The notes under the pieces were generated by a model that was not told the DNA's origin, made no database searches, and saw nothing but the letters and a program-made list of their open reading frames with translations. Both the position numbers and the translations under genes were made by a program. Below, piece after piece: positions 10,167 through 18,285 of a stretch of DNA of 64,000 nucleotides (its first letter is position 1; the number at the start of each line of letters is the position of its first letter). Source of the stretch: [Mycobacterium] crassicus (GTDB taxonomy: Bacteria > Actinomycetota > Actinomycetes > Mycobacteriales > Mycobacteriaceae); assembly GCF_020181615.1 (NCBI RefSeq), contig NZ_CP084029.1:847157-911156 (forward strand), in the 5' to 3' direction.

Positions 10167-11192
10167 GTGAGCGGACCGCTTGCCGGAATCCGCATCCTCG
10201 AAGTGGGGGTGATGCTGGCCGGCCCGTACGCGACCATGCTGCTGGCCGACCTCGGGGCCGAGGTCATCAAGATCGAACCGCCGGGCGGCGAGATCTCCCG
10301 CCAGGTGGGGCCGAGCTACTTCGCCAGCATCAACCGCAACAAGCGCAGCGTTCAATTGGACCTTCGATCGCCGCAGGGGCAGGCGCGGTTGGGGGAGCTG
10401 GTCGCCGATTCCCATGCGCTGCTGGTGAATATGAAGCCGTCGGTGATCCGCAAGTTGGGGCTGACGTATGAGGCACTGTCTCGCTTCAATCCGCGGATCG
10501 TGTGTGTGGCGCTGACCGGCTTCGGGCTGGACGGTGGTGATGAGCCGGCCTTCGACTACGTGATCCAGGCGGCCACCGGGGTGGCCGCGATGACCGGCGA
10601 CCCGGACGGCCCGCCGACACTGCCGGGCTACTCCTCGGCGGACAACTCCACCGGACTGACCGCGGCGCTGGGGCTGCTGGCGCAGATCGTCAGCGGCCGG
10701 GGCGGCCAGGTCGAGGTATCCCTGCTCGATGTGATGCTGTCCCAGCTGAACTACCGCGCGTCGGCCTACCTCAACGACGGCGTCGAGCCGCAGCGGTATG
10801 CGCACGGAGCGCACTCGTACTACGTTCCCGCGCAACTCTTTCCGGCCGCCGAGGGGTATTTGGCCCTGTTCGTCACCCACGACGGGTTCTGGAAGGCCTT
10901 CGCGGCCGAGGCGGGTATCGAGGGGTTCGTCACGATGGACGAGCGCGTCGCCCGCCGCGACGAGGTGCTCGAGGTGGTCACCGCGGCGCTGGCCACCGAC
11001 ACCGCGGCCGGTTGGGAGCGCCGGCTGCGACCACTCGGAGTGCCTGCGGCCGCCGTGCGCACCCTGCCCGAAGCACTCAAGGAACATCCGGAAATGGTTG
11101 TCACCGCAGGTGATTTCCGGCTGGTGGGCAGCCCGATCCGCATCGCCGGGTATGAGCCGGCCTACCGGCCGCCGCCGGGGTTGGAGGACTGA
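10167..11192 (+). CDS. Family III CoA transferase (CaiB/BaiF type)
   Basis: A 341-residue protein starting at GTG immediately after the LLM stop. The N-terminal motif is MLAGPYATMLLADLGAEVIK, followed by PPGG and NRNKRSVQLDLRSPQGQ. FDYVIQAATGVAAMTGD near residue 130 contains the Asp expected to carry the acyl-CoA intermediate. The family moves CoA between carboxylic acids. At 341 residues it is shorter than the usual about 400, with a short C-terminal region. It ends the mutase operon and probably activates or releases the mutase substrate. Confidence 0.88.
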   Translation: MSGPLAGIRILEVGVMLAGPYATMLLADLGAEVIKIEPPGGEISRQVGPSYFASINRNKRSVQLDLRSPQGQARLGELVADSHALLVNMKPSVIRKLGLTYEALSRFNPRIVCVALTGFGLDGGDEPAFDYVIQAATGVAAMTGDPDGPPTLPGYSSADNSTGLTAALGLLAQIVSGRGGQVEVSLLDVMLSQLNYRASAYLNDGVEPQRYAHGAHSYYVPAQLFPAAEGYLALFVTHDGFWKAFAAEAGIEGFVTMDERVARRDEVLEVVTAALATDTAAGWERRLRPLGVPAAAVRTLPEALKEHPEMVVTAGDFRLVGSPIRIAGYEPAYRPPPGLED

Positions 11193-11207
11193 GCCCGGTT
11201 ACCGGGC
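11193..11207. terminator. Possible bidirectional terminator hairpin
   Basis: GCCCGG-TTA-CCGGGC lies exactly between two convergent genes and overlaps the stop of the minus-strand MerR gene. The stem is six G/C pairs with no T-run on either side, so it is a weak candidate for terminating both strands. Confidence 0.3.
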
Positions 11208-12020
11208 GGCATTCACGGTGAATACCGGCCAGCAGATCTCCGTTGCGGTGAACGCCGTCGGATCTGACGGCGGTGCGCCGACGTAATACTCGCGGATCGG
11301 TCCCTCATGACTGATGAGATGGTCATGCACGTAGGTGCCCAGCGTGCCGTAGCTGCGTTCGAGTCCACGGTGATCGCCGGCATGAGTCACGACAGCGAAG
11401 TCGGTAGGGGGGAGCGTCTCGACTTGGAACATCGACGGCGTGCCGGTGTCCGGAGCGGCCGGCATGAACAGTTGGGCGCCCCCAAGCCCGTCGGCGAACA
11501 ACTCCCGTTGGTAGATGCCGCCGATCGGTCCGGAAAGGCGTGTCCCACTAGTCGTCAGCGCAACGCGTATCCGGCGTAGGCTCGAAGCGAACCACGCCTC
11601 GATATCGGCGATCTCGACGGTGGCGCTCATCGTCCAGATGGTGGAGGCGGGTTCGTGACGCAGGACGACCGGCGTGGACGGCATGGTCGGTGCGAGTAGC
11701 TCCCGCAGGGTGGCGACGGCATCTTGCGTCTGCTTCAGCTGGTGTTCCATCTGCCGAAGATGACCGGTGATGATGTCGGTGCGCACCGCTGCGTCGCCCG
11801 TGCTCAACAGTGCCTTGATGTCGGGAATGGACATGTCCAGCGCGCGGAAGCGGCGGATGATGTGTGCGTTGTCGACCTGGCTCGTGTCGTAGAACCGATA
11901 GCCGGTATGTGCGTCGATGTGGGCGGGCTCCAGGATGCCGATGTCGTGGTAGTGGCGCAGCGCCTTCTTGCTGAAGCCGGTCATCACCGAGAAGTCACCG
12001 ATCGTGACCCGTGTGCCCAT
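11199..12020 (-). CDS. MerR-family regulator with GyrI-like effector domain
   Basis: A 273-residue protein. The N-terminal winged HTH is VTIGDFSVMTGFSKKALRHY followed by DAHTGYRFYDTSQVDNAHII, the standard MerR DNA-binding and wing sequence. A helical linker with LRQMEHQLKQTQDAVATL follows at about residues 85-110. The C-terminal 150 residues resemble GyrI/BltR-type multidrug-binding domains (FQVETLPPTDFAVVTHAG). It probably senses a small hydrophobic ligand. It is convergent with the CoA transferase, and the next genes upstream are not obviously its targets. Confidence 0.85.
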   Translation of the reverse strand: MGTRVTIGDFSVMTGFSKKALRHYHDIGILEPAHIDAHTGYRFYDTSQVDNAHIIRRFRALDMSIPDIKALLSTGDAAVRTDIITGHLRQMEHQLKQTQDAVATLRELLAPTMPSTPVVLRHEPASTIWTMSATVEIADIEAWFASSLRRIRVALTTSGTRLSGPIGGIYQRELFADGLGGAQLFMPAAPDTGTPSMFQVETLPPTDFAVVTHAGDHRGLERSYGTLGTYVHDHLISHEGPIREYYVGAPPSDPTAFTATEICWPVFTVNAAR

Positions 12021-12051
12021 GGCCTATTTTTTCGCCTCCCGCGCCGTCGGT

Positions 12052-12453
12052 CTAGTCGGCCGGGCGGTTGGCCAGGATGATCAGCCGGCTGATCTGATCG
12101 CCGGCCAGCGAAAAGTAGAACGTCAGGATCAGCGGATCGGGTACCCCGGTCTTGTCGTACTCACCGTCGATCGTGGCCGCGACGATGTAGTCCCCGTAAT
12201 GCTGCTTCGACTCGACCACCCGGGTGGCGACGACCTCGTCGCCGGTGATCTCCCGGTCCAGAAATCGGGTGATCGCTGCTGCACCCCAGAAATCCCGCTG
12301 GATATCGTTGATGAGGCCGTCGGGCGGGAACAATGCCGCCATGCCGGCGGTGTCGTGCCGGTTCATCGCGGCGAAGTACGCGACTACCGCGGGTGGCATG
12401 TATGGGGCAGTGATGGTGTACACGGCAGCATCTCCTCTTTCGATCCGGTGCAC
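12052..12453 (-). CDS. SnoaL/NTF2-like fold protein
   Basis: A 133-residue protein with the nuclear-transport-factor-2-like pattern: VVAYFAAMNRHDTAGMAALF near residue 25, then the beta-sheet half ending LTFYFSLAGDQISRLIIL. Members include polyketide cyclases, ketosteroid isomerases and many small enzymes of unknown reaction. It is separated from neighbours by 31 and 70 bases and may be a single-gene unit. No function can be assigned beyond the fold. Confidence 0.72.
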   Translation of the reverse strand: MHRIERGDAAVYTITAPYMPPAVVAYFAAMNRHDTAGMAALFPPDGLINDIQRDFWGAAAITRFLDREITGDEVVATRVVESKQHYGDYIVAATIDGEYDKTGVPDPLILTFYFSLAGDQISRLIILANRPAD

Positions 12454-12523
12454 CGGCGGCGTGACGCCGATGTGGATCCAGGATGAAGATTGCCGCTAGG
12501 GGAAGGTCAAGCCCCTCGGCTGA

Positions 12524-13679
12524 TCAGACCGTGACGATGGTCGCCGACGCCGTGCCCGGCGCACCGTAGACCTGCGCGAACCCCACCTTGGGCTCGCCCG
12601 GCACCTGGCGCTCGCCGGCCTGGCCGCGCAGCTGTAGCACCAGCTCGTGCAGCTGGCGCAGTCCGGACGCGCCGATCGGTTCGCCGTTGGCGATCAGCCC
12701 GCCGTCGGTGTTGACCGGCAGTGACCCGGAGATCTCGGTGGCGCCGTCGGCGAGCAGCTTCTCCTGGTCGCCGTCGGCGCAGAATCCGCACTCGGCCATG
12801 TGGATGACCTCCGCGCCGGCGTCGGTGTCCTGCAGCTGCACGACGTCGACGTCTTCGGGTGCCACACCGGCGATTTCGAACGCGGCTTTGGCTGCGTAGA
12901 CCGTCGGCGCCACGTCCTCTTCGATCGGGGCCGACGTGCCGTGCACCTCGTAGGCGCCGTAGGTGCGGGTGCGGATCTCGGTGGCCTTGAGATACACCGG
13001 CTTGTCGGTGTATCGGTGGGCGATGTCGGCGCGGCACATGATGACCGCGGCCGCGCCCTCGTCGGGCGCACAGAACATGTACTGGGTGAGCGGGTAGTTG
13101 AGCACCGTCGAGTTGAGGATGGCATCCTCGGACATCGGCTTGCGCCGGAAGGCATTCGGGTTCAGCGCGCCGTTGCGGAAGTTCTTGGCGGCGACTTTCG
13201 CCAGGGTCTGCTGGGAGATGCCGTGGTCGTGCAGGTAGCGGTTGGCCTTCATGCCGAAGAACTTGGTGGTGACGAACTGGCCGTTCTCGGCGTACCAGGC
13301 CGGCAGCGCCAGCTTGGCCGGATCATCGGTGAACGCCCCGCGGGGGTGCTTGTCCATGCCGATCGCGATACCGATGTCGTACTTGCCGGACCGGATGTTG
13401 TCGGCGCAGACCTGGGTGGCGGTGGCGGCCGTCGCGCAGGCGTTGAACACGTTGGTGAACGGGATACCGGTGAGCCCGACCAGGCGTGTCACCGCGTCCG
13501 GGTTGGAGATCTCATAGCTGCCGCCGACACCGAATTGGATGTCGCGCCATTCGATCCCGGCATCGGCCAGCGCGGTGTGGATGGCTTCGGCGCCCATCTG
13601 CATCGCGGACTTGTCGAACCGCCCGAACGGGTGCAGTCCGACGCCGATGATCGCCACATCGTTGCTAGCTACCGTCATT
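12524..13679 (-). CDS. Thiolase-like (lipid-transfer/SCP2-type) acyl-CoA C-acetyltransferase
   Basis: The ATG at 13679 (GGAG nine bases upstream) gives 384 residues. VAIIGVGLHPFGRFD at the start and FTNVFNACATAATATQVCAD around residue 80, with the nucleophilic Cys, are typical of the SCP2/non-decarboxylating thiolases. The C-terminal half has CGFCADGDQEKLL, NTDGGLIANGEPIGASGLRQ and FAQVYGAPGTASATIVTV. These enzymes act in side-chain or fatty-acyl cleavage and usually need an OB-fold partner, here the upstream gene 13 bases away. A longer in-frame extension upstream overlaps that partner and is not a credible start. Confidence 0.87.
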
Positions 13680-13692
13680 TCGCAGTTCTCCT

Positions 13693-14121
13693 TCAGGCGG
13701 GCTGGAACGCCCAGGTGACAACTTCGGTGCCGTCGTCCTCGACGTAGAACGGGACCATGGTCAGTTCGACGGCCATGCCGAATTTCAGCTTGGCGGGGTC
13801 GGATTCGGTCAGGCGGGCCTCTACTTGGACCACGTCGCCGAGCCGGATCAGGCCGACACCGAACGGGGTGAATCCCTCGGCGGTCTCGCCCCCGGCGTAG
13901 GGCAGTTTCGGGACGAAGCCCTGGGTGGTCCAGGCCTCCAGGGTGCCCTGGCGGGGCAGCAGCAGGTCGCTCATCTGCGGGCCGCTGCAGCGCGGGCAGT
14001 GGTCCTGGCGGGGCCAGACCGTGGCCTCGCAGGCAGCGCATTGACTGCCGATCAGGGCCGGGTTCTCGTCGGGGAAGTTGGTGACGTCGGGAGCGAGGGC
14101 TCTGCGCTTCGTGGAAATCAC
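13693..14121 (-). CDS. Zn-ribbon/OB-fold (DUF35-type) thiolase partner protein
   Basis: A 142-residue protein with a rubredoxin-like zinc ribbon, CAACEATVWPRQDHCPRC at about residues 29-46, followed by an OB-fold domain containing EAWTTQGFVPKLPYAG and GVGLIRLGDVVQVEARL. In steroid and fatty-acyl pathways such proteins bind the SCP2-type thiolase or an acyl-CoA hydratase and are required for activity. The start is a GTG with no clear ribosome site and a TCTAAT sequence 7 bases before it, so a leaderless transcript is possible. A candidate operator overlaps the start codon. Confidence 0.85.
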   Translation of the reverse strand: MISTKRRALAPDVTNFPDENPALIGSQCAACEATVWPRQDHCPRCSGPQMSDLLLPRQGTLEAWTTQGFVPKLPYAGGETAEGFTPFGVGLIRLGDVVQVEARLTESDPAKLKFGMAVELTMVPFYVEDDGTEVVTWAFQPA

Positions 14122-14128
14122 GTTCTCA
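14112..14128. promoter_or_regulatory. Candidate operator over the start of the DUF35-thiolase operon
   Basis: TGGAAAT-CAC-GTTCTCA matches the window's recurring TGAGAAT-N3-ATTCTCA palindrome at 5 of 7 positions in the left arm and 6 of 7 in the right. It overlaps the GTG start at 14121, where a bound repressor would block a leaderless transcript. Confidence 0.4.
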
Positions 14129-14278
14129 ATTAGAGCATACGGTGATACATGTTGGGTAGCGCGGGATGGCAGCGGTTACAGACGCGGCAGTGCCGCGAGC
14201 GTGCGCAGATGGACGCCTTCACCCGGCGTGTCGCGCACAAATCTGCACGGTCGCGCGGGGAATGCTCGCGGGGAAGTA

Positions 14279-14929
14279 CTACTTGGCCAGGCCGTGGGCG
14301 CAGAAGTCCCAGACCTCGTCGGCGGTGATGGGGTGCGTGGCCGGGTCGTCGGACTCGGCGCTGGACTGCGCGACGAACATGACGGTCTGCATGGTCATCG
14401 CGGCCATACGCCGGGCGTTGACCTCCGGCCGCAGCTCGCCGGCTTCGGCGGCTTCCTCCATCAACTCGGTGAGCAGCACCAGCAGCGGGGTGAAGGCGAC
14501 TCTGACCTCGGTCGGATGCGAGACGAGCAGCCGCGGCGCGAAGTCGGTGAACAGCGGGCGCTTGGCTTCCGGGTCCGGGCGGGACAGGTCGAAGAGCAGC
14601 TGGACGGCCACTTTCAGCCGTTCCAGCGGCTTTTTCTGGTTCTCGGTGGCGGCGCGAATCTGGTCGGCGGTGCGGGTCAGGGCATCCTCGAACAGCGCCA
14701 GCAACAACTCGTGTTTGCCGTTGAACTGCAGGTAGAAGCTGCGCAAGGACTGCCGGGAGCGCTCGACGACCTCTTGGACGGTGAAGTCGGTGCTGCCCTT
14801 TTCGATGATGATCGACTGGGCGGCGTCCAGGAATCGCTGAACGCGCTGCGCGGCTCGCAGTCGCGCGGTCTTGATGGACCGTTCGACTGCCCGCTGCTTC
14901 CAGACGGGCTCCTCTTCCGGGTTACTCAC
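14279..14929 (-). CDS. TetR-family transcriptional regulator
   Basis: A 216-residue TetR protein. After an N-terminal basic arm (about 25 residues) comes RFLDAAQSIIIEKGSTDFTV, then the recognition region VVERSRQSLRSFYLQFNGKH, with the family's conserved Tyr/Phe-x-x-F-x-x-K pattern. The C-terminal domain is helical. It faces a divergent crotonase gene, and the 17-bp palindrome at 15054-15070 lies between them. This makes it the leading candidate for the protein that binds the recurring TGAGAAT palindromes in the window. That assignment is inferred from position only. Confidence 0.85.
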   Translation of the reverse strand: MSNPEEEPVWKQRAVERSIKTARLRAAQRVQRFLDAAQSIIIEKGSTDFTVQEVVERSRQSLRSFYLQFNGKHELLLALFEDALTRTADQIRAATENQKKPLERLKVAVQLLFDLSRPDPEAKRPLFTDFAPRLLVSHPTEVRVAFTPLLVLLTELMEEAAEAGELRPEVNARRMAAMTMQTVMFVAQSSAESDDPATHPITADEVWDFCAHGLAK

Positions 14930-15114
14930 CAGCGGCTCCAGCTGTTGCCTTTTTGGGAGAACACGACTGCACCCTACCGGAGAATCGCTTCATTCCGATG
15001 TCGGCCGTCTGCACGCTGCCGTCCCGCCAGGGAAGATGGTAACTTTCCATGAATGAGAAGCAGATTCTCAGTGAGGCCTGAAGCGGTCGGGAATCGTCGT
15101 AGCCGGGGGCTGCC
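14930..15114. other. Divergent intergenic region
   Basis: This 185-base gap separates the TetR gene and the plus-strand crotonase region. Apart from the palindrome at 15054-15070 I see no gene or further repeat. A TAACTT sequence near 15040 could be part of a promoter, but I cannot place one firmly. Confidence 0.4.
15054..15070. promoter_or_regulatory. 17-bp palindromic operator between divergent genes
   Basis: TGAGAAG-CAG-ATTCTCA is an inverted repeat (6 of 7 arm positions pair) centred on a 3-base spacer. It sits between the TetR gene at 14929 and the crotonase operon at 15249 and matches sites at 32523 and 42707. Divergent position next to a TetR gene is the classic layout for autoregulation. 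Confidence 0.6.
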
Positions 15115-15237
15115 GTGCAGCTGATCTTCGACGCTGAACGCTACGTCCGCACCCTCGCCGGAACCCTTGCCGGCGGCACATCGGAGATCCAGCGCAACAC
15201 CATCGCCCAGCGATTGCTCGACCTGCCCCGCAACTGA
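15115..15237 (+). pseudogene. 3' remnant of an acyl-CoA dehydrogenase
   Basis: Translating from GTG 15115 to TGA 15237 gives 40 residues ending GGTSEIQRNTIAQRLLDLP, the invariant C-terminal end of acyl-CoA dehydrogenases (the flavin-contacting GGT-x-E-x-Q-R segment). A TAG lies a few codons upstream in the same frame, and nothing before it resembles the rest of the enzyme, so this is a decayed or deleted gene. It lies 11 bases before the crotonase start, which suggests the crotonase was once downstream of a full dehydrogenase. Confidence 0.8.
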
Positions 15238-15248
15238 GAAGGAAGCCC

Positions 15249-16031
15249 ATGTACATCGATTACGAGGTCGCCGACCGGATCGCGACGATCACCCTGAACC
15301 GGCCCGAGGCGGCCAACGCCCAGAACCCCGAGTTGCTCGACGAACTCGATGCGGCCTGGACCCGCGCGGCCGACGACGACGATGTGGCCGTCATCGTGTT
15401 GCGGGCCAACGGCAAACACTTCTCGGCCGGCCACGACCTCAAGGGCGGTGGCCCGGTGCCGGACAAGATCACTCTGGAGTTCATCTACAAGCACGAATGC
15501 AAGCGCTACCTGGAGTACACGCTGCGGTGGCGCAATGTGCCCAAGCCGTCGATCGCCGCGGTGCAGGGCCGGTGCATCTCCGGTGGGCTGATGTTGTGCT
15601 GGCCGTGCGACCTGATCATCGCCGCCGACGACGCCCAGTTCTCCGACCCCGTCGTGCTGATGGGGATAGGCGGCGTCGAATACCACGGCCACACCTGGGA
15701 ATTGGGGCCGCGCAAGGCCAAGGAGATTCTGTTCACCGGCCGCGCCATGACCGCCCAGGAGGTTGAGCAGACCGGGATGGTCAACAAGGTGGTGCCACGC
15801 GACGAGCTGGACGCCGAGACCCGCCGGCTCGCCGAACACATCGCCACCATGCCGTCGTTCGCGCTGCGGCAGGCCAAGCGGGCGGTCAACCAGACCCTCG
15901 ATGTGCAGGGCTTCCACTCGGCGATCCAGTCCGCCTTCGACATTCACGAGACCGGGCACGGCAACGCGCTGTCGGTGTGCGGCTGGCCGGTTCTGGTCGA
16001 CCTCGAGCAGATGAAGGCGAAGGTCGACTGA
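15249..16031 (+). CDS. Enoyl-CoA hydratase/isomerase family protein
   Basis: A 260-residue crotonase preceded by a GAAGGA ribosome site. ITLNRPEAANAQNPELL is followed by KHFSAGHDLKGG (oxyanion loop, about residue 58), VQGRCISGGLMLCWPCDLII (about residue 108) and FTGRAMTAQEVEQTGMVNKV. The position usually holding the second catalytic glutamate lies in DPVVLMGIGGVEYHGHTWEL, which differs from classic hydratases, so isomerase or another crotonase reaction is possible. It is the first intact gene downstream of the palindrome at 15054. Confidence 0.87.
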   Translation: MYIDYEVADRIATITLNRPEAANAQNPELLDELDAAWTRAADDDDVAVIVLRANGKHFSAGHDLKGGGPVPDKITLEFIYKHECKRYLEYTLRWRNVPKPSIAAVQGRCISGGLMLCWPCDLIIAADDAQFSDPVVLMGIGGVEYHGHTWELGPRKAKEILFTGRAMTAQEVEQTGMVNKVVPRDELDAETRRLAEHIATMPSFALRQAKRAVNQTLDVQGFHSAIQSAFDIHETGHGNALSVCGWPVLVDLEQMKAKVD

Positions 16032-16073
16032 CGGAAGTGCCTCATTGTCGTACCCCGCTGCTTTGATGGTGTT

Positions 16074-17324
16074 ATGTCCTCGACCACGACTTCAGCCGGT
16101 GCAGATGCGGGTCCTGCCCGGCGTCTGGAGGTGCTTTTCGAGGAACTGTCGGAGTTGACCGGTCAGCGCAATGCGATCGATGGTCGCATCGTGGAGATCG
16201 TCGCCGAGGTCGAACGCGACGACTTGTGGGGTTCTACCGGAGCGCGGTCGATCCCGGCGTTGGTGGCCTGGAAGACCGGGGTGTCACCGGCCAACGCGGA
16301 AACGATCGCCGCGGTGGCGCACCGGATCGAGGAGTTTCCCCGCTGCACCCAAGGGCTACGCGAAGGCCGCGTCTCATTGGATCAGGTCGGGGTGATCGCC
16401 CAGCGCGCCGCCGACGGCTCCGACGAGCACTACGCGCAGCTAGTCGAGGTGGCCACTGTCACCCAACTGCGCACCGCGATCAAACTCGAACCACGCCCCG
16501 AACCCGATCGTGGGCCCGAACCGGCGCGCTCGATCACCAAAACCAGCGACGAACACGGCAGCTGCTGGCGCATCAAGCTCCCGCATCTGGATGCCGCGAA
16601 GTTCGACGCCGCCCTGCAATCACACCTTGACGCATTGATCGCCGCGTGGAAACGCGATCACGACCGTGACGAGGGTGCCTCAGATCAGCGGCCCCCGTTG
16701 CCGAGTACCGCCGATGCGTTCCTGCGTCTGGTCGAGGCGGGCTGGGACACCGAGGTAGCGGCCCGCCCGCATGGGCAGCACACCACCGTGGTGGTGCACC
16801 TCGATGCCGAGCAGAAGGCTGCTGCACTGCATCTGGGGCCGCTGCTGACCGACGCCGAGCGCCAATACCTGACCTGCGATGCCACCTGCGAGGTGTGGTT
16901 CGAGCGCCACGGCGAACCCATCGGTTGTGGCCGCACCACCCGCACCATCAGCCGCCGGCTGCGCCGCGCCCTGGAACACCGCGACCGGACCTGTGTGGTG
17001 CCCGGCTGCGGCGCCACCCGCGGACTACACGCCCACCACATCGTCCACTGGGAAAACGGCGGCCCCACCGAACTATCCAACCTGGCCCTGGTCTGCCCCT
17101 ATCACCACCGGCTACACCACAGCGGCATCATCACCATCACCGGCAACGCCACCGACCTCACCGTCACCGACCGCAGGGGCCGGCCACTAACGGCGGCATC
17201 GCTGGCCCGGCCCCCGACGACACCCCCACCCGCGGTCAAACCCTGCAAAGGCCCCACCGGCGAACGCGCCCAATGGTGGTGGTACCAACCCTTCCAACCC
17301 CAAGCACCACCGACGGCCAACTGA
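16074..17324 (+). CDS. DUF222/13E12-type HNH endonuclease domain protein
   Basis: A 416-residue protein with the N-terminal DUF222 region (LEVLFEELSELTGQRNAID, VAWKTGVSPANA) and a C-terminal HNH nuclease motif at about residues 315-350: CVVPGCGATRGLHAHHIVHW, then NGGPTELSNLALVCPYHH. Proteins of this family are repeated many times in mycobacterial genomes (REP13E12-like) and are linked with mobile or recombining DNA. The C-terminus is proline-rich. It interrupts the run of catabolic genes. All key Cys and His residues of the HNH motif are present. Confidence 0.88.
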   Translation: MSSTTTSAGADAGPARRLEVLFEELSELTGQRNAIDGRIVEIVAEVERDDLWGSTGARSIPALVAWKTGVSPANAETIAAVAHRIEEFPRCTQGLREGRVSLDQVGVIAQRAADGSDEHYAQLVEVATVTQLRTAIKLEPRPEPDRGPEPARSITKTSDEHGSCWRIKLPHLDAAKFDAALQSHLDALIAAWKRDHDRDEGASDQRPPLPSTADAFLRLVEAGWDTEVAARPHGQHTTVVVHLDAEQKAAALHLGPLLTDAERQYLTCDATCEVWFERHGEPIGCGRTTRTISRRLRRALEHRDRTCVVPGCGATRGLHAHHIVHWENGGPTELSNLALVCPYHHRLHHSGIITITGNATDLTVTDRRGRPLTAASLARPPTTPPPAVKPCKGPTGERAQWWWYQPFQPQAPPTAN

Positions 17325-17482
17325 CCACTGTGTAGGGGCTCACGCCGCCTGTCATTTTCCCAGCGGTGGTGTCATGTCCTTGTCGTACGTCTCACGAACG
17401 TGTCAGTCGGTGGATCAGCTCGGCAGGCGGTTGCACCGAGATGCAGACGAGATCAAGCCAGTCAACGGGTCCCGTAGGATCG

Positions 17483-18187
17483 ATGACCGTGCGAGCTCTG
17501 CTATTTGACGTGCAAGGGACGGCAACAGATTTCTTCAGCACGGTGCGAACTGCTGCAGTTCAGATACTGGGGAGCCGCCATCCGGAACAGGACTGGTCGA
17601 CGTTCGTCAATGCATGGCGCGCGGCGTATTTCGACGCCGTGGGGGTATTGACGCCTACGGACGGCCCATGGACCTCGATCGAATCGGTATATCGATCTGC
17701 ACTCGACGCACTGCTGATGCAATCAGGGCTGGATGAGGTGACCGATAGCGAGCGTGTCGAACTCAACCGGGCTTGGCGCCGGCTGCAACCCTGGCCTGAC
17801 ACCGTGCCCGGGCTACTTCGGCTTCGCACGAAGTACACGTTGGCCACTCTCTCCAACGCCGACGTCAGTGCGATCGTGGAAATCTCCCGCCGCGGAGAGC
17901 TCCCGTGGCATGCCATCTTCACCGCCGAGATGGCCGCCGCGTTCAAACCGGACCCGCGCACCTACCTGATGGCCAGTCGCTACCTCGGGCACGACCCCAA
18001 CGACATCATGATGGTGGCAAGCCACAAGTACGACCTACGTGCCGCGGCTCAACTGGGATTCGCCACGGCATTCGTTGCGCGGCCATTGGAATACGGAGAT
18101 CCCGTCCTGGCGGATGTCGAGTTCAGCGACGAATTCGATATCAACGCCACCGACTTCGAAGATCTCGCTACGCAACTAGGCGTCTAG
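17483..18187 (+). CDS. HAD-superfamily hydrolase, type II haloacid dehalogenase-like
   Basis: The ATG at 17483 (MTVRALLFDVQGTATDFF) gives a 234-residue HAD protein. The nucleophile is Asp9 in FDVQGT, with Gln at the +2 position as in some dehalogenase-like members. Motif II is TLSNADV, motif III is KPDPRTYLM, and the motif IV region is VASHKYDLRAAAQLGFATAF. The VASHKYDL and RPLEYGDP segments are close to type II 2-haloacid dehalogenases. The true substrate could be a halo-acid or a phosphate ester. Longer in-frame starts exist upstream, but the extra 39 residues show no family similarity. Confidence 0.8.
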   Translation: MTVRALLFDVQGTATDFFSTVRTAAVQILGSRHPEQDWSTFVNAWRAAYFDAVGVLTPTDGPWTSIESVYRSALDALLMQSGLDEVTDSERVELNRAWRRLQPWPDTVPGLLRLRTKYTLATLSNADVSAIVEISRRGELPWHAIFTAEMAAAFKPDPRTYLMASRYLGHDPNDIMMVASHKYDLRAAAQLGFATAFVARPLEYGDPVLADVEFSDEFDINATDFEDLATQLGV

Positions 18188-18285
18188 ACCGACGCCAGAT
18201 GACACCACGTGAGGCAACCGGCGTCTACTGAGATCAGCGCATCGCGACATGACACGAAGCGTGAGAACCTACACACTGCGAAAGC

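Noticed and set aside
12524..14041. A longer 505-residue form of the thiolase
   Set aside because: The extension is the wrong frame of the Zn-ribbon/OB partner gene. ATG 13679 with a GGAG site gives the standard thiolase N-terminus.
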